Shown piece by piece: positions 9,432 through 17,005 of a stretch of 64,000 nt of DNA; the stretch's first letter is position 1, and every line of letters starts with the position of its first letter. The position numbers and the translations under genes are program-made. The notes under the pieces are model-generated. The model made no database searches. It was not told the origin of the DNA and was given only the letters and a program-made list of their open reading frames with translations. Source of the DNA: Herbidospora sakaeratensis (lineage in GTDB: Bacteria; Actinomycetota; Actinomycetes; Streptosporangiales; Streptosporangiaceae); NCBI RefSeq assembly GCF_001570525.1, contig NZ_BBXC01000011.1, forward strand, positions 186,001 to 250,000. Direction: 5' to 3'.

Positions 9432-11264
9432 TTAGACTTCCTCCAGGTACCGGGATCGGGCGGTGTCGACGGGAAGCCAGACCCGCATGGTCGCGGGCCC
9501 GTGGTTGCCCCAGCGGTGGTAGGCCACCAGCCGCAGGGTGATCGGCTCCTCGTCCGGGGTTTCCTTCTCGGCCGTGTACGGCCAGCCGGTCGGCGCCCCT
9601 GAGATGAGCGCCGCTTTGACGTCCAGTTCGACGGCGCCGTCGACCACGTGCTCCACGGCCGCGTCGGGCCGGACCACGACCTCGGCCAGCGGAGGGACGT
9701 CCCCCGCCGATTCGGCGCAGTAGACCAGCGGGCCGCGCTCGATCGCGACGCTGCCCCTGAGCGCGTCGATCCGGGCGTCCGGCACCGTCCATCGGGAGAC
9801 GACGGGCAGGTCGAGGGTGATGACGTCGCCCGGACGCCACCCGCCGTCGACCTCGGCGACGGCGTAGCCGGGCGGGACCGCCCGCCGCGTCTCGCCGTAG
9901 GAGAGGGTCGCGCCTTCGGCCCACGCGGGCACCCGTAAGGAGATCGGCCCGGTCCCGCCCTCGGCCACCGTGACGGCGACCCGGCCCGACCACGGGTAGT
10001 CGGTTTCCACGTTGAGCACGAGCCCGTCGTGCCGGATCTCCGCGGGCGTGTGGTGGTGGACGCGCACGCCCGCCCCGTCGGCCGCCGCGACGTAGGCGGG
10101 CAACGAGGCGAACGTCCGGGCGATGTTGCTCGGGCAGCAGGACACCGTGAACCACGGCGAGCGCAGCCCGCCCTCGGCCGCCAGGTTGATCCCGTCGAGC
10201 GGCTCGGCCGGCACCCGGACCTGGAGGGGGTTGGCGTAGAAGAACGACTTGCCGTCGAGCGCCGGCGAGGTGGCCAGCACGTTGTAGAGCGTGCGTTCGG
10301 CCAGGTCGGCGTAGCGCACGTCGCCGGTGGCCAGCAGCAGCCGGTGGGCGAGCATGAACGAGGCGACGCCCGCGCAGGTCTCCGAGTAGGCCCGGTCGGA
10401 CGGCAGCTCGAAGTCCTCCCCGAACGACTCGCCGAAGTGGCGCGAGCCCATCCCGCCGGTGAGGTAGGTGCGCCGGGCGATCGTCGACTCCCACTGCGCC
10501 TCGACGGTCTTCAGCAGGTCGAGGTCGCCGGTCTCGACCGCGACGTCGACGACCCCGGAGGCCAGGTAGAGCGCCCGCACGGCGTGGCCGTGGAACACCC
10601 TGGCCCGCCGGACCGGGACGTCGTCCTGGAAGTAGCTCCGGCCGAACTCGATGTCGGCCAGCGCGGGCAGCCCCCGGCGGTCGACGAACCGGCGGGCCAT
10701 CTCCAGGTAACGTTCCACACCGGTCGCCCGAAAGAGCTCGACCAGGGCCATCTCGACCACCGGGTGCCCGCAGGTCTCGGTGGTCTCCATGAACCGGTCG
10801 CACACGTGGTCGGCGACCCGGCGCACGACCTGGGTGAGTTCGTCCTCGCCGTGCGTGCGCAGGCGGGCGACCCCGGCCTGGATGAGGTGGCCGTAGCAGT
10901 AGAGCTCGTGGCCCCACTCGAAGTCGGTGTAGCGGGCGTGCCTCCAGCGGGTGTTGAGGTAGCCGTCGGCCTCCTGGGCGCGGGCCACGATCCCGGCCAG
11001 TTCCGGCAGCGCCGGGTGGTCGGCCCAGGCCAGGCCCTCCAGCAGCTTGTAGATCTCCGAGTCGCTGAACTCCCGGCCGCGACGTGGCAACTCGCCCCGG
11101 AAGTTGGCGATCCAGCCCTCCTTCTCCATCCATTCCTGGCAGTGGGCCATGGTGACCTCGCGGTTCAGCACGACCCGGTCGCCCCAGAAGCCGGGCGCGA
11201 GGCGCACGGCGTCCAGGCCGAGGGGGGACAGCACGCCGGAGGAGGGCAGCACAGGACTAGCCAC
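9432..11264 (-). CDS. GH127 family beta-L-arabinofuranosidase
   Basis: This 610-residue cytoplasmic enzyme has no signal peptide. It starts at a GTG with AGGAGC upstream and overlaps the end of the permease gene by eight bases. The hallmark residues of HypBA1-type GH127 enzymes are visible: the Zn/thiolate elements 'SETCAG' (Glu and Cys) and the double Cys in 'VSCCPSNIAR', the second of which is the nucleophile in the characterised enzyme. An (alpha/alpha)6 barrel ('DADGYLNTRW'-like 'EADGYLNTRWRH', 'FHGHAVRALYL') is followed by beta domains. The family releases L-arabinose from beta-1,2-linked arabinofuranosides, for example those on hydroxyproline-rich plant glycoproteins. It would process oligosaccharides imported by the ABC transporter encoded just upstream. 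Family assignment is firm; the natural substrate is inferred. Confidence 0.92.
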   Translation of the reverse strand: MASPVLPSSGVLSPLGLDAVRLAPGFWGDRVVLNREVTMAHCQEWMEKEGWIANFRGELPRRGREFSDSEIYKLLEGLAWADHPALPELAGIVARAQEADGYLNTRWRHARYTDFEWGHELYCYGHLIQAGVARLRTHGEDELTQVVRRVADHVCDRFMETTETCGHPVVEMALVELFRATGVERYLEMARRFVDRRGLPALADIEFGRSYFQDDVPVRRARVFHGHAVRALYLASGVVDVAVETGDLDLLKTVEAQWESTIARRTYLTGGMGSRHFGESFGEDFELPSDRAYSETCAGVASFMLAHRLLLATGDVRYADLAERTLYNVLATSPALDGKSFFYANPLQVRVPAEPLDGINLAAEGGLRSPWFTVSCCPSNIARTFASLPAYVAAADGAGVRVHHHTPAEIRHDGLVLNVETDYPWSGRVAVTVAEGGTGPISLRVPAWAEGATLSYGETRRAVPPGYAVAEVDGGWRPGDVITLDLPVVSRWTVPDARIDALRGSVAIERGPLVYCAESAGDVPPLAEVVVRPDAAVEHVVDGAVELDVKAALISGAPTGWPYTAEKETPDEEPITLRLVAYHRWGNHGPATMRVWLPVDTARSRYLEEV

Positions 11265-12021
11265 GCAGAGCTCCTGACATGAATCCGCGCACGTAGTGGC
11301 GCTGGAGGACGAGGAAGAGCAGCAGACAGGGGATCGCCATGACCATGACGCCGGCCTGCAACATGCCGTAGTCGATGGCGCCGAACGTGTTCTGCGTCAT
11401 GCTGACCACCGCGACCGGCAGCGTGAAGCTGGCGCCGTCGTTGAGCAGGATCAGCGGGGCGAAGAAGTCGTTCCAGGACGCCAGGAACGCGAACAGCCCG
11501 ACGGTGACCATGGCCGGCCGCACCGCCCGGAGCAGGATGCGGACGAACGCCCGGAAGGTGGTGCAGCCGTCGACCAGCGCCGCCTCCTCCAGTTCCTTCG
11601 GCAGCGCCTCGAAGGCGTTGCGCATCATGAACAGCGCGAACGGCAACTGGAACATGACGAACACCAGGGCCACGCCGACCAGGGAGTTCTGCAGCCCGAT
11701 GTAGCCGAGCAGCACGTACAGCGGGATCAGCACGGTCGCGTACGGCACCATCAGGATCGCCAGGGTGGCCAGGAACAGCAGGTTCTTGCCGGGGAAGGCG
11801 AACCGGGCGAAGGCGTAGCCGCCGAGCGCCGAGACGACCAGGGTGCCCGCGACGGTCATCACCGAGACCAGCACGCTGTTGCTCAGGTAGGTGCCGAGCC
11901 CTTCGCCGAACCGGGCCATCTCGACGTAGTTGCCCGGCTCCTCCATGGACGCCCACCCGCTCCACACCAGGGGGAACAGGAACAGCACGGCCAGGGCCGA
12001 CATGGTGGTGTAGTACCTCAC
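11257..12021 (-). CDS. Carbohydrate ABC transporter permease (MalG type)
   Basis: This 254-residue inner-membrane protein has about six hydrophobic helices. I chose the GTG start (MRYYTTMSALAVLFLFPLVW) because AGGAGG lies five bases upstream and the GTG overlaps the previous stop as GTGA. The binding-protein-dependent transport (EAA) loop is visible as 'ALPKELEEAALVDGCTTF', the contact site for the ATPase. The position after the other permease and before GH127 makes it the second half of a heterodimeric sugar pore. The typical MalG-family C-terminus (RHYVRGFMSGALRG) is present. No ATP-binding subunit is encoded nearby, so the energising protein must be encoded elsewhere. Confidence 0.92.
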   Translation of the reverse strand: MRYYTTMSALAVLFLFPLVWSGWASMEEPGNYVEMARFGEGLGTYLSNSVLVSVMTVAGTLVVSALGGYAFARFAFPGKNLLFLATLAILMVPYATVLIPLYVLLGYIGLQNSLVGVALVFVMFQLPFALFMMRNAFEALPKELEEAALVDGCTTFRAFVRILLRAVRPAMVTVGLFAFLASWNDFFAPLILLNDGASFTLPVAVVSMTQNTFGAIDYGMLQAGVMVMAIPCLLLFLVLQRHYVRGFMSGALRG

Positions 12022-12956
12022 TCCGGCCTCCTGAGCACCCGCATCTGCAGGGCGTTGAGCGCGACGAGGGCGATGAGCAGCACGACCGACAGGGCGGCCG
12101 CGCCGCCGAGGTCGAACCGGAGGAAGGCGTCGCGATAGATGACCATGACCATCGAGACGGTGCTGTTGTCCGGGCCGCCGTTGGTGAAGATGAAGAACTG
12201 GTCGAAGGCCAGCAGCGAGCCGGTGATGCTCATGATCAGCATCAGCGCGATCGTGGGGCGCAGCAGCGGCAGCGTGATCCGGCGGAAGATCACCCAGCGG
12301 CTCGCGCCGTCGGTCCTGGCCGCTTCGTACACCGCGACCGGGATGGCCTGCAGGCCGGTGAGCAGGATGAGCATGTTGAACCCGGCGAAGCGCCAGAGCA
12401 CGAGCGTGATCGTGGAGAACAGCGCCATGTTCGGCGTGCCGATCCAGCTCACCGGTTCGTCGATGATCCCCAGGGTCCGCAGGATCGGGTCGATCGGGCC
12501 GAAGTCGCTGTTGAGCATGCCGTAGAAGAGCAGCGCCGCCGCCGCGAAGCCGACCGCCCCGGGCAGGAAGAACGCGGTGCGGAAGAACCCCACGCCGGGC
12601 CTGCGCTCCTGGACGAGCAGAGCCAGGCCCAGCGCGAACAGCGAGAGCACGACCGTGATGATCACGGTGTACTTGAGCGTGAACCACACGGCGTCGGCGA
12701 AGAGCGGGTTGTCGGCGATCTTGGTGTAGTTGGCCGGGACGTTGAGCTTGGCCTCGCCCAGCAGGGGCCACCGGTTCAGTGACATCCAGCCGACGAGGAC
12801 GAGCGGCGCCAGGAAGAGCACGACCACGATGAGGGCGGTCGGGCCGGCGTACAACCAGCCCTGTGCTCCTTGACGGCGCCACCAGGGCGGCGGCGCAGCG
12901 GCGGCGGAGGAACCGCCGCGCGCCGCACGCCCACGGGGACGTGTCAGGGTCGTCAT
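12018..12956 (-). CDS. Carbohydrate ABC transporter permease (MalF/UgpA type)
   Basis: This 312-residue integral membrane protein has a Pro/Ala-rich cytosolic N-terminus, then six predicted helices starting at WLYAGPTALIVVVLFLAPLV. The EAA loop reads 'EAARTDGASRWVIFRRITLP', a clear match to sugar-importer permeases. The gene overlaps the binding-protein gene by ATGA and the next permease gene by GTGA, so all three are translationally coupled. Together they form an importer for an oligosaccharide, most likely an arabino-oligosaccharide given the downstream glycosidases. Confidence 0.93.
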   Translation of the reverse strand: MTTLTRPRGRAARGGSSAAAAPPPWWRRQGAQGWLYAGPTALIVVVLFLAPLVLVGWMSLNRWPLLGEAKLNVPANYTKIADNPLFADAVWFTLKYTVIITVVLSLFALGLALLVQERRPGVGFFRTAFFLPGAVGFAAAALLFYGMLNSDFGPIDPILRTLGIIDEPVSWIGTPNMALFSTITLVLWRFAGFNMLILLTGLQAIPVAVYEAARTDGASRWVIFRRITLPLLRPTIALMLIMSITGSLLAFDQFFIFTNGGPDNSTVSMVMVIYRDAFLRFDLGGAAALSVVLLIALVALNALQMRVLRRPE

Positions 12957-14239
12957 GACTGCAGGGAGGCGTTGATCGCAGCGTTGAGCTCGGTCACCTT
13001 GGCGGCGTCGCCGAAGATCGCCTCACGGGCGAGGCGGAGGAAGGGCCCCTGCGGGTCGTTGAAGCTCTCGCCGAACTTCAGCGCCATCGGGGTCTGGCCC
13101 TTGCCGACCAGCGAGTTGATCAGGACCACCCGGGGGTCCTCGGCGGAGTACTTGTTGTTGGCCAGGTCGACCCGGGCGAGCACGTCCTTGTTCTTGGCCA
13201 TGACCTCGACCTGGGCCTCGTCCGAGACCGACCAGGACAGGAAGTCCCACGCGGCGTCGGCGTTCTTGCTGGTGGACGAGATGCCGACGGAGTCGCCGCC
13301 CACGAAGGTCGACTCGCCGCCGTCGGGGCCGGCGATGGGCGCGACGCCGATCTTCATGTCGGCCGGCATCGAGCCGAGCGTCGTCGACGGCATCGGCATG
13401 ACGCCGATCTCACCCTTGGGGAAGAAGCCGGTCCAGGTCGGGCCCTGCTCCTCCTTGGTGGTCGCGCCGGTGACGCCCTTCTCGAACAGGCCGCGGTAGA
13501 TCGCGAACACGTCGGTCATCGGCGACTTGTCGTTGAGGGACTCGGTGCCCTCCGGGTTGAGCGTCTGGCCGCCGGCGGCCCACACCGAGGGCCAGAAGGT
13601 GAAGACGTAGCAGCCGCCACAGTTGCCGCCGAAGAAGGTGCCGCTGACCTTGCCGTCCTTGCCGAGCTTTTCGTCGACGGCGGTGGCCTGCTCGGCGAAC
13701 TCCTTGAGGGAGGTCGGGCCCTTCTCCGGGTCGAGCCCGGCCTTCTCGTAGAGGTCCTTGTTCCAGAACCAGACCGACAGGTCGAGCGTGTGCGGGAGGG
13801 TGTAGTTCTTCCCCTCCATGGTGCCGAGCTTCATGTGCGAGGGGGCCAGGCTGTCCTTGAACGGCAGCGCCGCGACCCGGTCGGTGATGTCCATGAACAG
13901 GCCCTGCGAGGTGTAGTTGGGCACGAACACCACGTCGGAGGCGAAGATGTCGGGTAACTGGCCCGCGCCGGCCGCCGCGGCGACCCTCGGCTGGTAGTTG
14001 TCCGTCGGGATGACGGTCAGTTTCACCTGGTTCTTGTGGCTCGCGTTGTAGGCCTGGACCAACCGCTCGCTCTGGGCCTGGGTGGCCGCCCGCGTCCACA
14101 TCGTCACCTCGACGCCCGCGTCGGGGGCGGCGGACTGCCCGGCGGCCTGCTGCTGTTCGCCACCACCCGAACCGCCGCACGCCGACACCAACGACACCAA
14201 CGCGACCACGGCAGCGCTGACCAGCACACGTGACCTCAT
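12953..14239 (-). CDS. Sugar ABC transporter substrate-binding lipoprotein
   Basis: The protein has 428 residues, starting at an ATG with AAGGAG eight bases upstream; a longer in-frame start further upstream would lie inside the promoter and operator. A lipoprotein signal with lipobox LVSAC puts the lipidated Cys at about residue 21, followed by a Gly/Gln-rich tether. The mature part has the type I/II extracellular solute-binding fold ('VEVTMWTRAATQAQSERLV', 'GQLPDIFASDVVFVPNY', 'AAWDFLSWSVSDEAQ'). It is the first gene of the operon and captures the sugar outside the membrane for the two permeases. The ligand cannot be read from the sequence; the operon content suggests arabinose-containing oligosaccharides. 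Confidence 0.93.
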   Translation of the reverse strand: MRSRVLVSAAVVALVSLVSACGGSGGGEQQQAAGQSAAPDAGVEVTMWTRAATQAQSERLVQAYNASHKNQVKLTVIPTDNYQPRVAAAAGAGQLPDIFASDVVFVPNYTSQGLFMDITDRVAALPFKDSLAPSHMKLGTMEGKNYTLPHTLDLSVWFWNKDLYEKAGLDPEKGPTSLKEFAEQATAVDEKLGKDGKVSGTFFGGNCGGCYVFTFWPSVWAAGGQTLNPEGTESLNDKSPMTDVFAIYRGLFEKGVTGATTKEEQGPTWTGFFPKGEIGVMPMPSTTLGSMPADMKIGVAPIAGPDGGESTFVGGDSVGISSTSKNADAAWDFLSWSVSDEAQVEVMAKNKDVLARVDLANNKYSAEDPRVVLINSLVGKGQTPMALKFGESFNDPQGPFLRLAREAIFGDAAKVTELNAAINASLQS

Positions 14240-14282
14240 GGCCCTGCTCCTTCCGATACCCCCCGAACGAACGACCGAAATC

Positions 14283-14299
14283 ACCTAAAAGGTTTTCGT
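14283..14299. promoter_or_regulatory. Putative LacI-family operator overlapping the start of the ABC operon transcript
   Basis: ACCTAAAAGGTTTTCGT lies just downstream of the -10 box of the minus-strand promoter. Its AAAGGTTTTCG core is nearly the same as AAAGGGTTTTCG in front of the lacI-type gene 85 bases away, which suggests one regulator binds both. The position would block transcription of the transporter genes until an inducer sugar arrives. Confidence 0.5.
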
Positions 14300-14328
14300 A
14301 ACGTAGAAGAAACCTGCATCACTGTCAA
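14300..14328 (-). promoter_or_regulatory. Near-consensus sigma70-type promoter of the ABC/glycosidase operon
   Basis: Read on the minus strand there is a perfect TTGACA (-35), a spacer of exactly 17 bases and TACGTT (-10). The start would fall about 50-55 bases upstream of the binding-protein ATG, with the operator-like element right behind the -10 box. Confidence 0.7.
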
Positions 14329-14370
14329 CGGTTTGCCGGGTATGATGCCGTTTGACCAGCAAGTGTCAGG

Positions 14371-14384
14371 CGAAAGGGTTTTCG
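14371..14384. promoter_or_regulatory. Putative second operator in front of the LacI-type gene (autoregulation)
   Basis: CGAAAGGGTTTTCG has perfect 5-bp inverted arms (CGAAA/TTTCG) and ends four bases before the GTG start of the regulator gene. It shares its core with the site at 14283-14299. It also contains the only ribosome-site-like purine run for that gene, so repressor binding could shut off its own expression. Confidence 0.45.
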
Positions 14385-14387
14385 GGA

Positions 14388-15437
14388 GTGACGACGAGAC
14401 GTGCGACCATAACCGACGTGGCCGCCCTGGCGGGCGTCTCCGTCGCCACGGCGTCCAAGGCGCTCAACGGCCGCGACGACGTCAGGGCCACCACCAGGCA
14501 ACTGGTTCTCGACGCGGCGGCCCAGCTCAGCTTCCAGCCCAATCTGCTGGCTCAGGGCCTGCTCAGCGGGCAGACGCGCACCGTCGGGCTGCTCACCAGC
14601 GACATGGTCGGCCGGTTCGGCATCCCGGTCCTCCTTGGTGCGGAAAACGCTTTCGGAGCCGGGGAGATGGCGGTGCTCCTCTGCGACGCCCGGGGCGACG
14701 CCATCCGCGAGCAGCACTACATCCGCACCCTGCTGTCCCGCCGCGTCGACGGCCTCATCGTCGTCGGCGAGAGCACCAACCCCCGCCCGTCCATCACCAA
14801 GGACGTGCCGGTTCCGGTCGTGTACGCCTACGCGCCCTCCGACGATCCCGCCGACGTGTCGTTCGTGCCCGACGACGAAGGCGGCGCGCGGCTGGCCGTC
14901 CGCCACCTGATCGCGACCGGGCGCACCCGCATCGCCCACATCACCGGGCCCGTCACCTACAAGGCGGCCACCGACCGGGCGGAGGGCGTACAGGAGACGT
15001 TGGAGGAGGCCGGCCTGGCACAGGCCGGCGAGACCCTCTACGGCGCGTGGTCACAACGCTGGGGCCGGCTCGCGGCCGACATGCTGCTGCTGAACGACCC
15101 CGCGATCGACGCGGTGTTCTGCGGCAACGACCAGATCGCCGCCGGCTTCATCGAGGCCGCCAGGGAACGCGGCCGGCGGGTGCCCGACGACATCGCGGTC
15201 GTCGGCTACGACAACTGGGAGGTGCTGTCGGAGGAGACCCGGCCCACCCTCACCACGATCGACCCCGACCTGGAGCGCCTCGGCCACACGGCCGCCCAGC
15301 ACCTGTTCGCCGCCATCGACGGCAGGGCCACGCCGGGCGTGCACAGCATGCCGACCCGGCTGGTCATCCGCGATTCGACCGCGCCCGGAATTCCTGACAC
15401 GCCCTGGCAGGTATCGCGAGGAGGATCTGGCGCATGA
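14388..15437 (+). CDS. LacI-family transcriptional regulator
   Basis: This 349-residue repressor starts at a GTG (MTTRRATITDVAALAGVS) that places the helix-turn-helix at the extreme N-terminus, as is usual for the family. The DNA-binding domain (residues 3-60) is followed by a hinge helix and a periplasmic-binding-protein-like effector domain ('RTVGLLTSDMVGRFGIPVLL', 'HLIATGRTRIAHITGP', 'DAVFCGNDQIAAGFIEAA', 'VVGYDNWEVLSEETRPTLTT'). It is divergent from the arabinoside transporter/glycosidase operon and almost certainly represses it, the inducer being a released sugar. The stop overlaps the start of the VOC gene as ATGA, so the two are coupled. Confidence 0.93.
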   Translation: MTTRRATITDVAALAGVSVATASKALNGRDDVRATTRQLVLDAAAQLSFQPNLLAQGLLSGQTRTVGLLTSDMVGRFGIPVLLGAENAFGAGEMAVLLCDARGDAIREQHYIRTLLSRRVDGLIVVGESTNPRPSITKDVPVPVVYAYAPSDDPADVSFVPDDEGGARLAVRHLIATGRTRIAHITGPVTYKAATDRAEGVQETLEEAGLAQAGETLYGAWSQRWGRLAADMLLLNDPAIDAVFCGNDQIAAGFIEAARERGRRVPDDIAVVGYDNWEVLSEETRPTLTTIDPDLERLGHTAAQHLFAAIDGRATPGVHSMPTRLVIRDSTAPGIPDTPWQVSRGGSGA

Positions 15438-15793
15438 CCACGATCGCGAAACTGATCGCAGTGAACATCGACTGCGCCGAACCGAAGACCCTCGCCGAGT
15501 TCTACGCCACCATCCTCGGTTTCGAGGTCCAGCACTCCCAGGACGAGTACAGCGCCATCGGCGACGGCACCACGACCCTCTACTTCCAGCAGGTCCCCGA
15601 GCGCACCGCGGCCGCGTGGCCGGGGCCGGGCAAGCAGTTCCACTTCGACGTCCGGGTGCCCGACGTCGCCAAGGCGGTGGAGGAGTATCTCGCGCTGGGC
15701 GCCACCAAGCCCGAGTTCCAGCCGGGCGGCGACCACTGGACGGTGATCGCCGACCCGGAAGGGCACCTGATCGACGTCTGCCCCGAGCGCTAG
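15434..15793 (+). CDS. VOC-superfamily (glyoxalase-like) protein
   Basis: This 119-residue cytosolic protein has a strong GAGGAGG nine bases before its ATG, which overlaps the stop of the LacI-type gene. It contains the paired beta-alpha-beta-beta-beta units of the vicinal-oxygen-chelate fold ('VNIDCAEPKTLAEFYATILG' and 'HFDVRVPDVAKAVEEYLALG'), ending with the usual 'WTVIADPEGHLIDVCPE' in which the last metal-ligand Glu/Asp lies. Such proteins include glyoxalases, dioxygenases and antibiotic-binding proteins; the substrate cannot be told. Co-translation with the regulator is probably incidental. It converges on the thiolase gene with overlapping stop codons. Confidence 0.82.
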   Translation: MTTIAKLIAVNIDCAEPKTLAEFYATILGFEVQHSQDEYSAIGDGTTTLYFQQVPERTAAAWPGPGKQFHFDVRVPDVAKAVEEYLALGATKPEFQPGGDHWTVIADPEGHLIDVCPER

Positions 15794-16935
15794 AGCCGCT
15801 CGATGATCGTCACGTTGGCCTGACCGCCGCCCTCGCACATCGTCTGCAGGCCGTAGCGGCCGCCGGTGCGCTCCAGCTCGTGCAGCAGCTTGGCCATCAG
15901 GATCGCGCCGGTGCCGCCCAGCGGGTGACCCAGCGCGATCGCGCCGCCGTTCGGGTTGGTCTTGTCGGGGTCGGCGCCGAGCTCCTTCGTCCACGCCATC
16001 GGGACCGGCGCGAACGCCTCGTTGATCTCGACCACGTCGATGTCGCCGATGCTCAGCCCGGCCCGCTTCAGCGCCTTCTTCGTCGCCGGGATCGGCGCGG
16101 TCAGCATGTAGACCGGGTCGTCGCCGGTGAGCGCCAGGGTGACGATCCGGGCCCTGGGGGTCAGGTTGTGGTCGCGTACGGCCTGCTCCGAGGCCACCAG
16201 GATCGCGCCGGCGCCGTCGGAGATCTGCGAGGAGGTCGCGGCCGTGATCCGGCCGCCCTCGCGCAGCAGCTTCAGCGAGCCCATCTTCTCCAGCGTCGTG
16301 TCGGGGCGGGGGCCCTCGTCGTCCTCGACGCCGTTGACCGGGACGATCTGGTCGCGGAAGTAGCCGTTCGCGACGGCCTTGGCGGCGCGCTGGTGGCTCT
16401 CGTAGGCGTAGCGGTCCATGTCCTCGCGGGAGAAGCCCCACTTCTCGGCCATCAGCTCGGCGCCCCGGAACTGGGAGATCTCCTGCATGCCGTAGCGCTC
16501 GACCCACTTCTCGCCGAACGGGAACGGCATGCCCTTCTCCAGGGCCGCCGTGATGCTGGAGCCCATCGGGACGATCGACATCGACTCGACCCCGGCCGCC
16601 ACCACCAGGTCCTGCGTACCCGACATGACGCCCTGGGCGGCGAAGTGGATCGACTGCTGCGACGACCCGCACTGCCGGTCGATCGTGACGCCCGCCACGC
16701 TCTCGGGCAGGCCCGCGCTCAGCCACGCGTTCCGCGCGATGTCCATGGACTGCGGCCCGAACTGCATGACGCAGCCCATGATCACGTCGTCGACGGCGGA
16801 CGGGTCGACCCCCGTCCGGTCGACGAGCTCCTTCAGCGGATACGCGGCCAGGTCGACCGGATGGACGGCCGACAACCCGCCCTTCTTCCTGCCGACGGGA
16901 GTACGAACCGCACCGACGATGTACGCCTCTGCCAC
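15790..16935 (-). CDS. Acetyl-CoA acetyltransferase (thiolase II family)
   Basis: This 381-residue enzyme makes or cleaves 3-ketoacyl-CoA. All thiolase signatures are present: nucleophilic Cys in 'IDRQCGSSQQ', 'VVEINEAFA' with the active-site His region 'NPNGGAIALGHPLGGTGA', and the C-terminal 'QTMCEGGGQANVTIIE' holding the second Cys. I prefer the GTG at 16935 because GGAGG lies five bases upstream; a GTG four codons earlier is possible. The ' MGSSITAALEKGMP' loop is typical of the FadA/steroid-type actinobacterial thiolases. It is not in an operon with other beta-oxidation genes; its stop codon interlocks with that of the VOC gene. Confidence 0.93.
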   Translation of the reverse strand: MAEAYIVGAVRTPVGRKKGGLSAVHPVDLAAYPLKELVDRTGVDPSAVDDVIMGCVMQFGPQSMDIARNAWLSAGLPESVAGVTIDRQCGSSQQSIHFAAQGVMSGTQDLVVAAGVESMSIVPMGSSITAALEKGMPFPFGEKWVERYGMQEISQFRGAELMAEKWGFSREDMDRYAYESHQRAAKAVANGYFRDQIVPVNGVEDDEGPRPDTTLEKMGSLKLLREGGRITAATSSQISDGAGAILVASEQAVRDHNLTPRARIVTLALTGDDPVYMLTAPIPATKKALKRAGLSIGDIDVVEINEAFAPVPMAWTKELGADPDKTNPNGGAIALGHPLGGTGAILMAKLLHELERTGGRYGLQTMCEGGGQANVTIIERL

Positions 16936-17005
16936 GATGGCCTCCACCTGTTCACGAAACCGAGCAACATTCGGTCGTTACTTCGGAGGCTACAACAGTC
17001 GCTTC

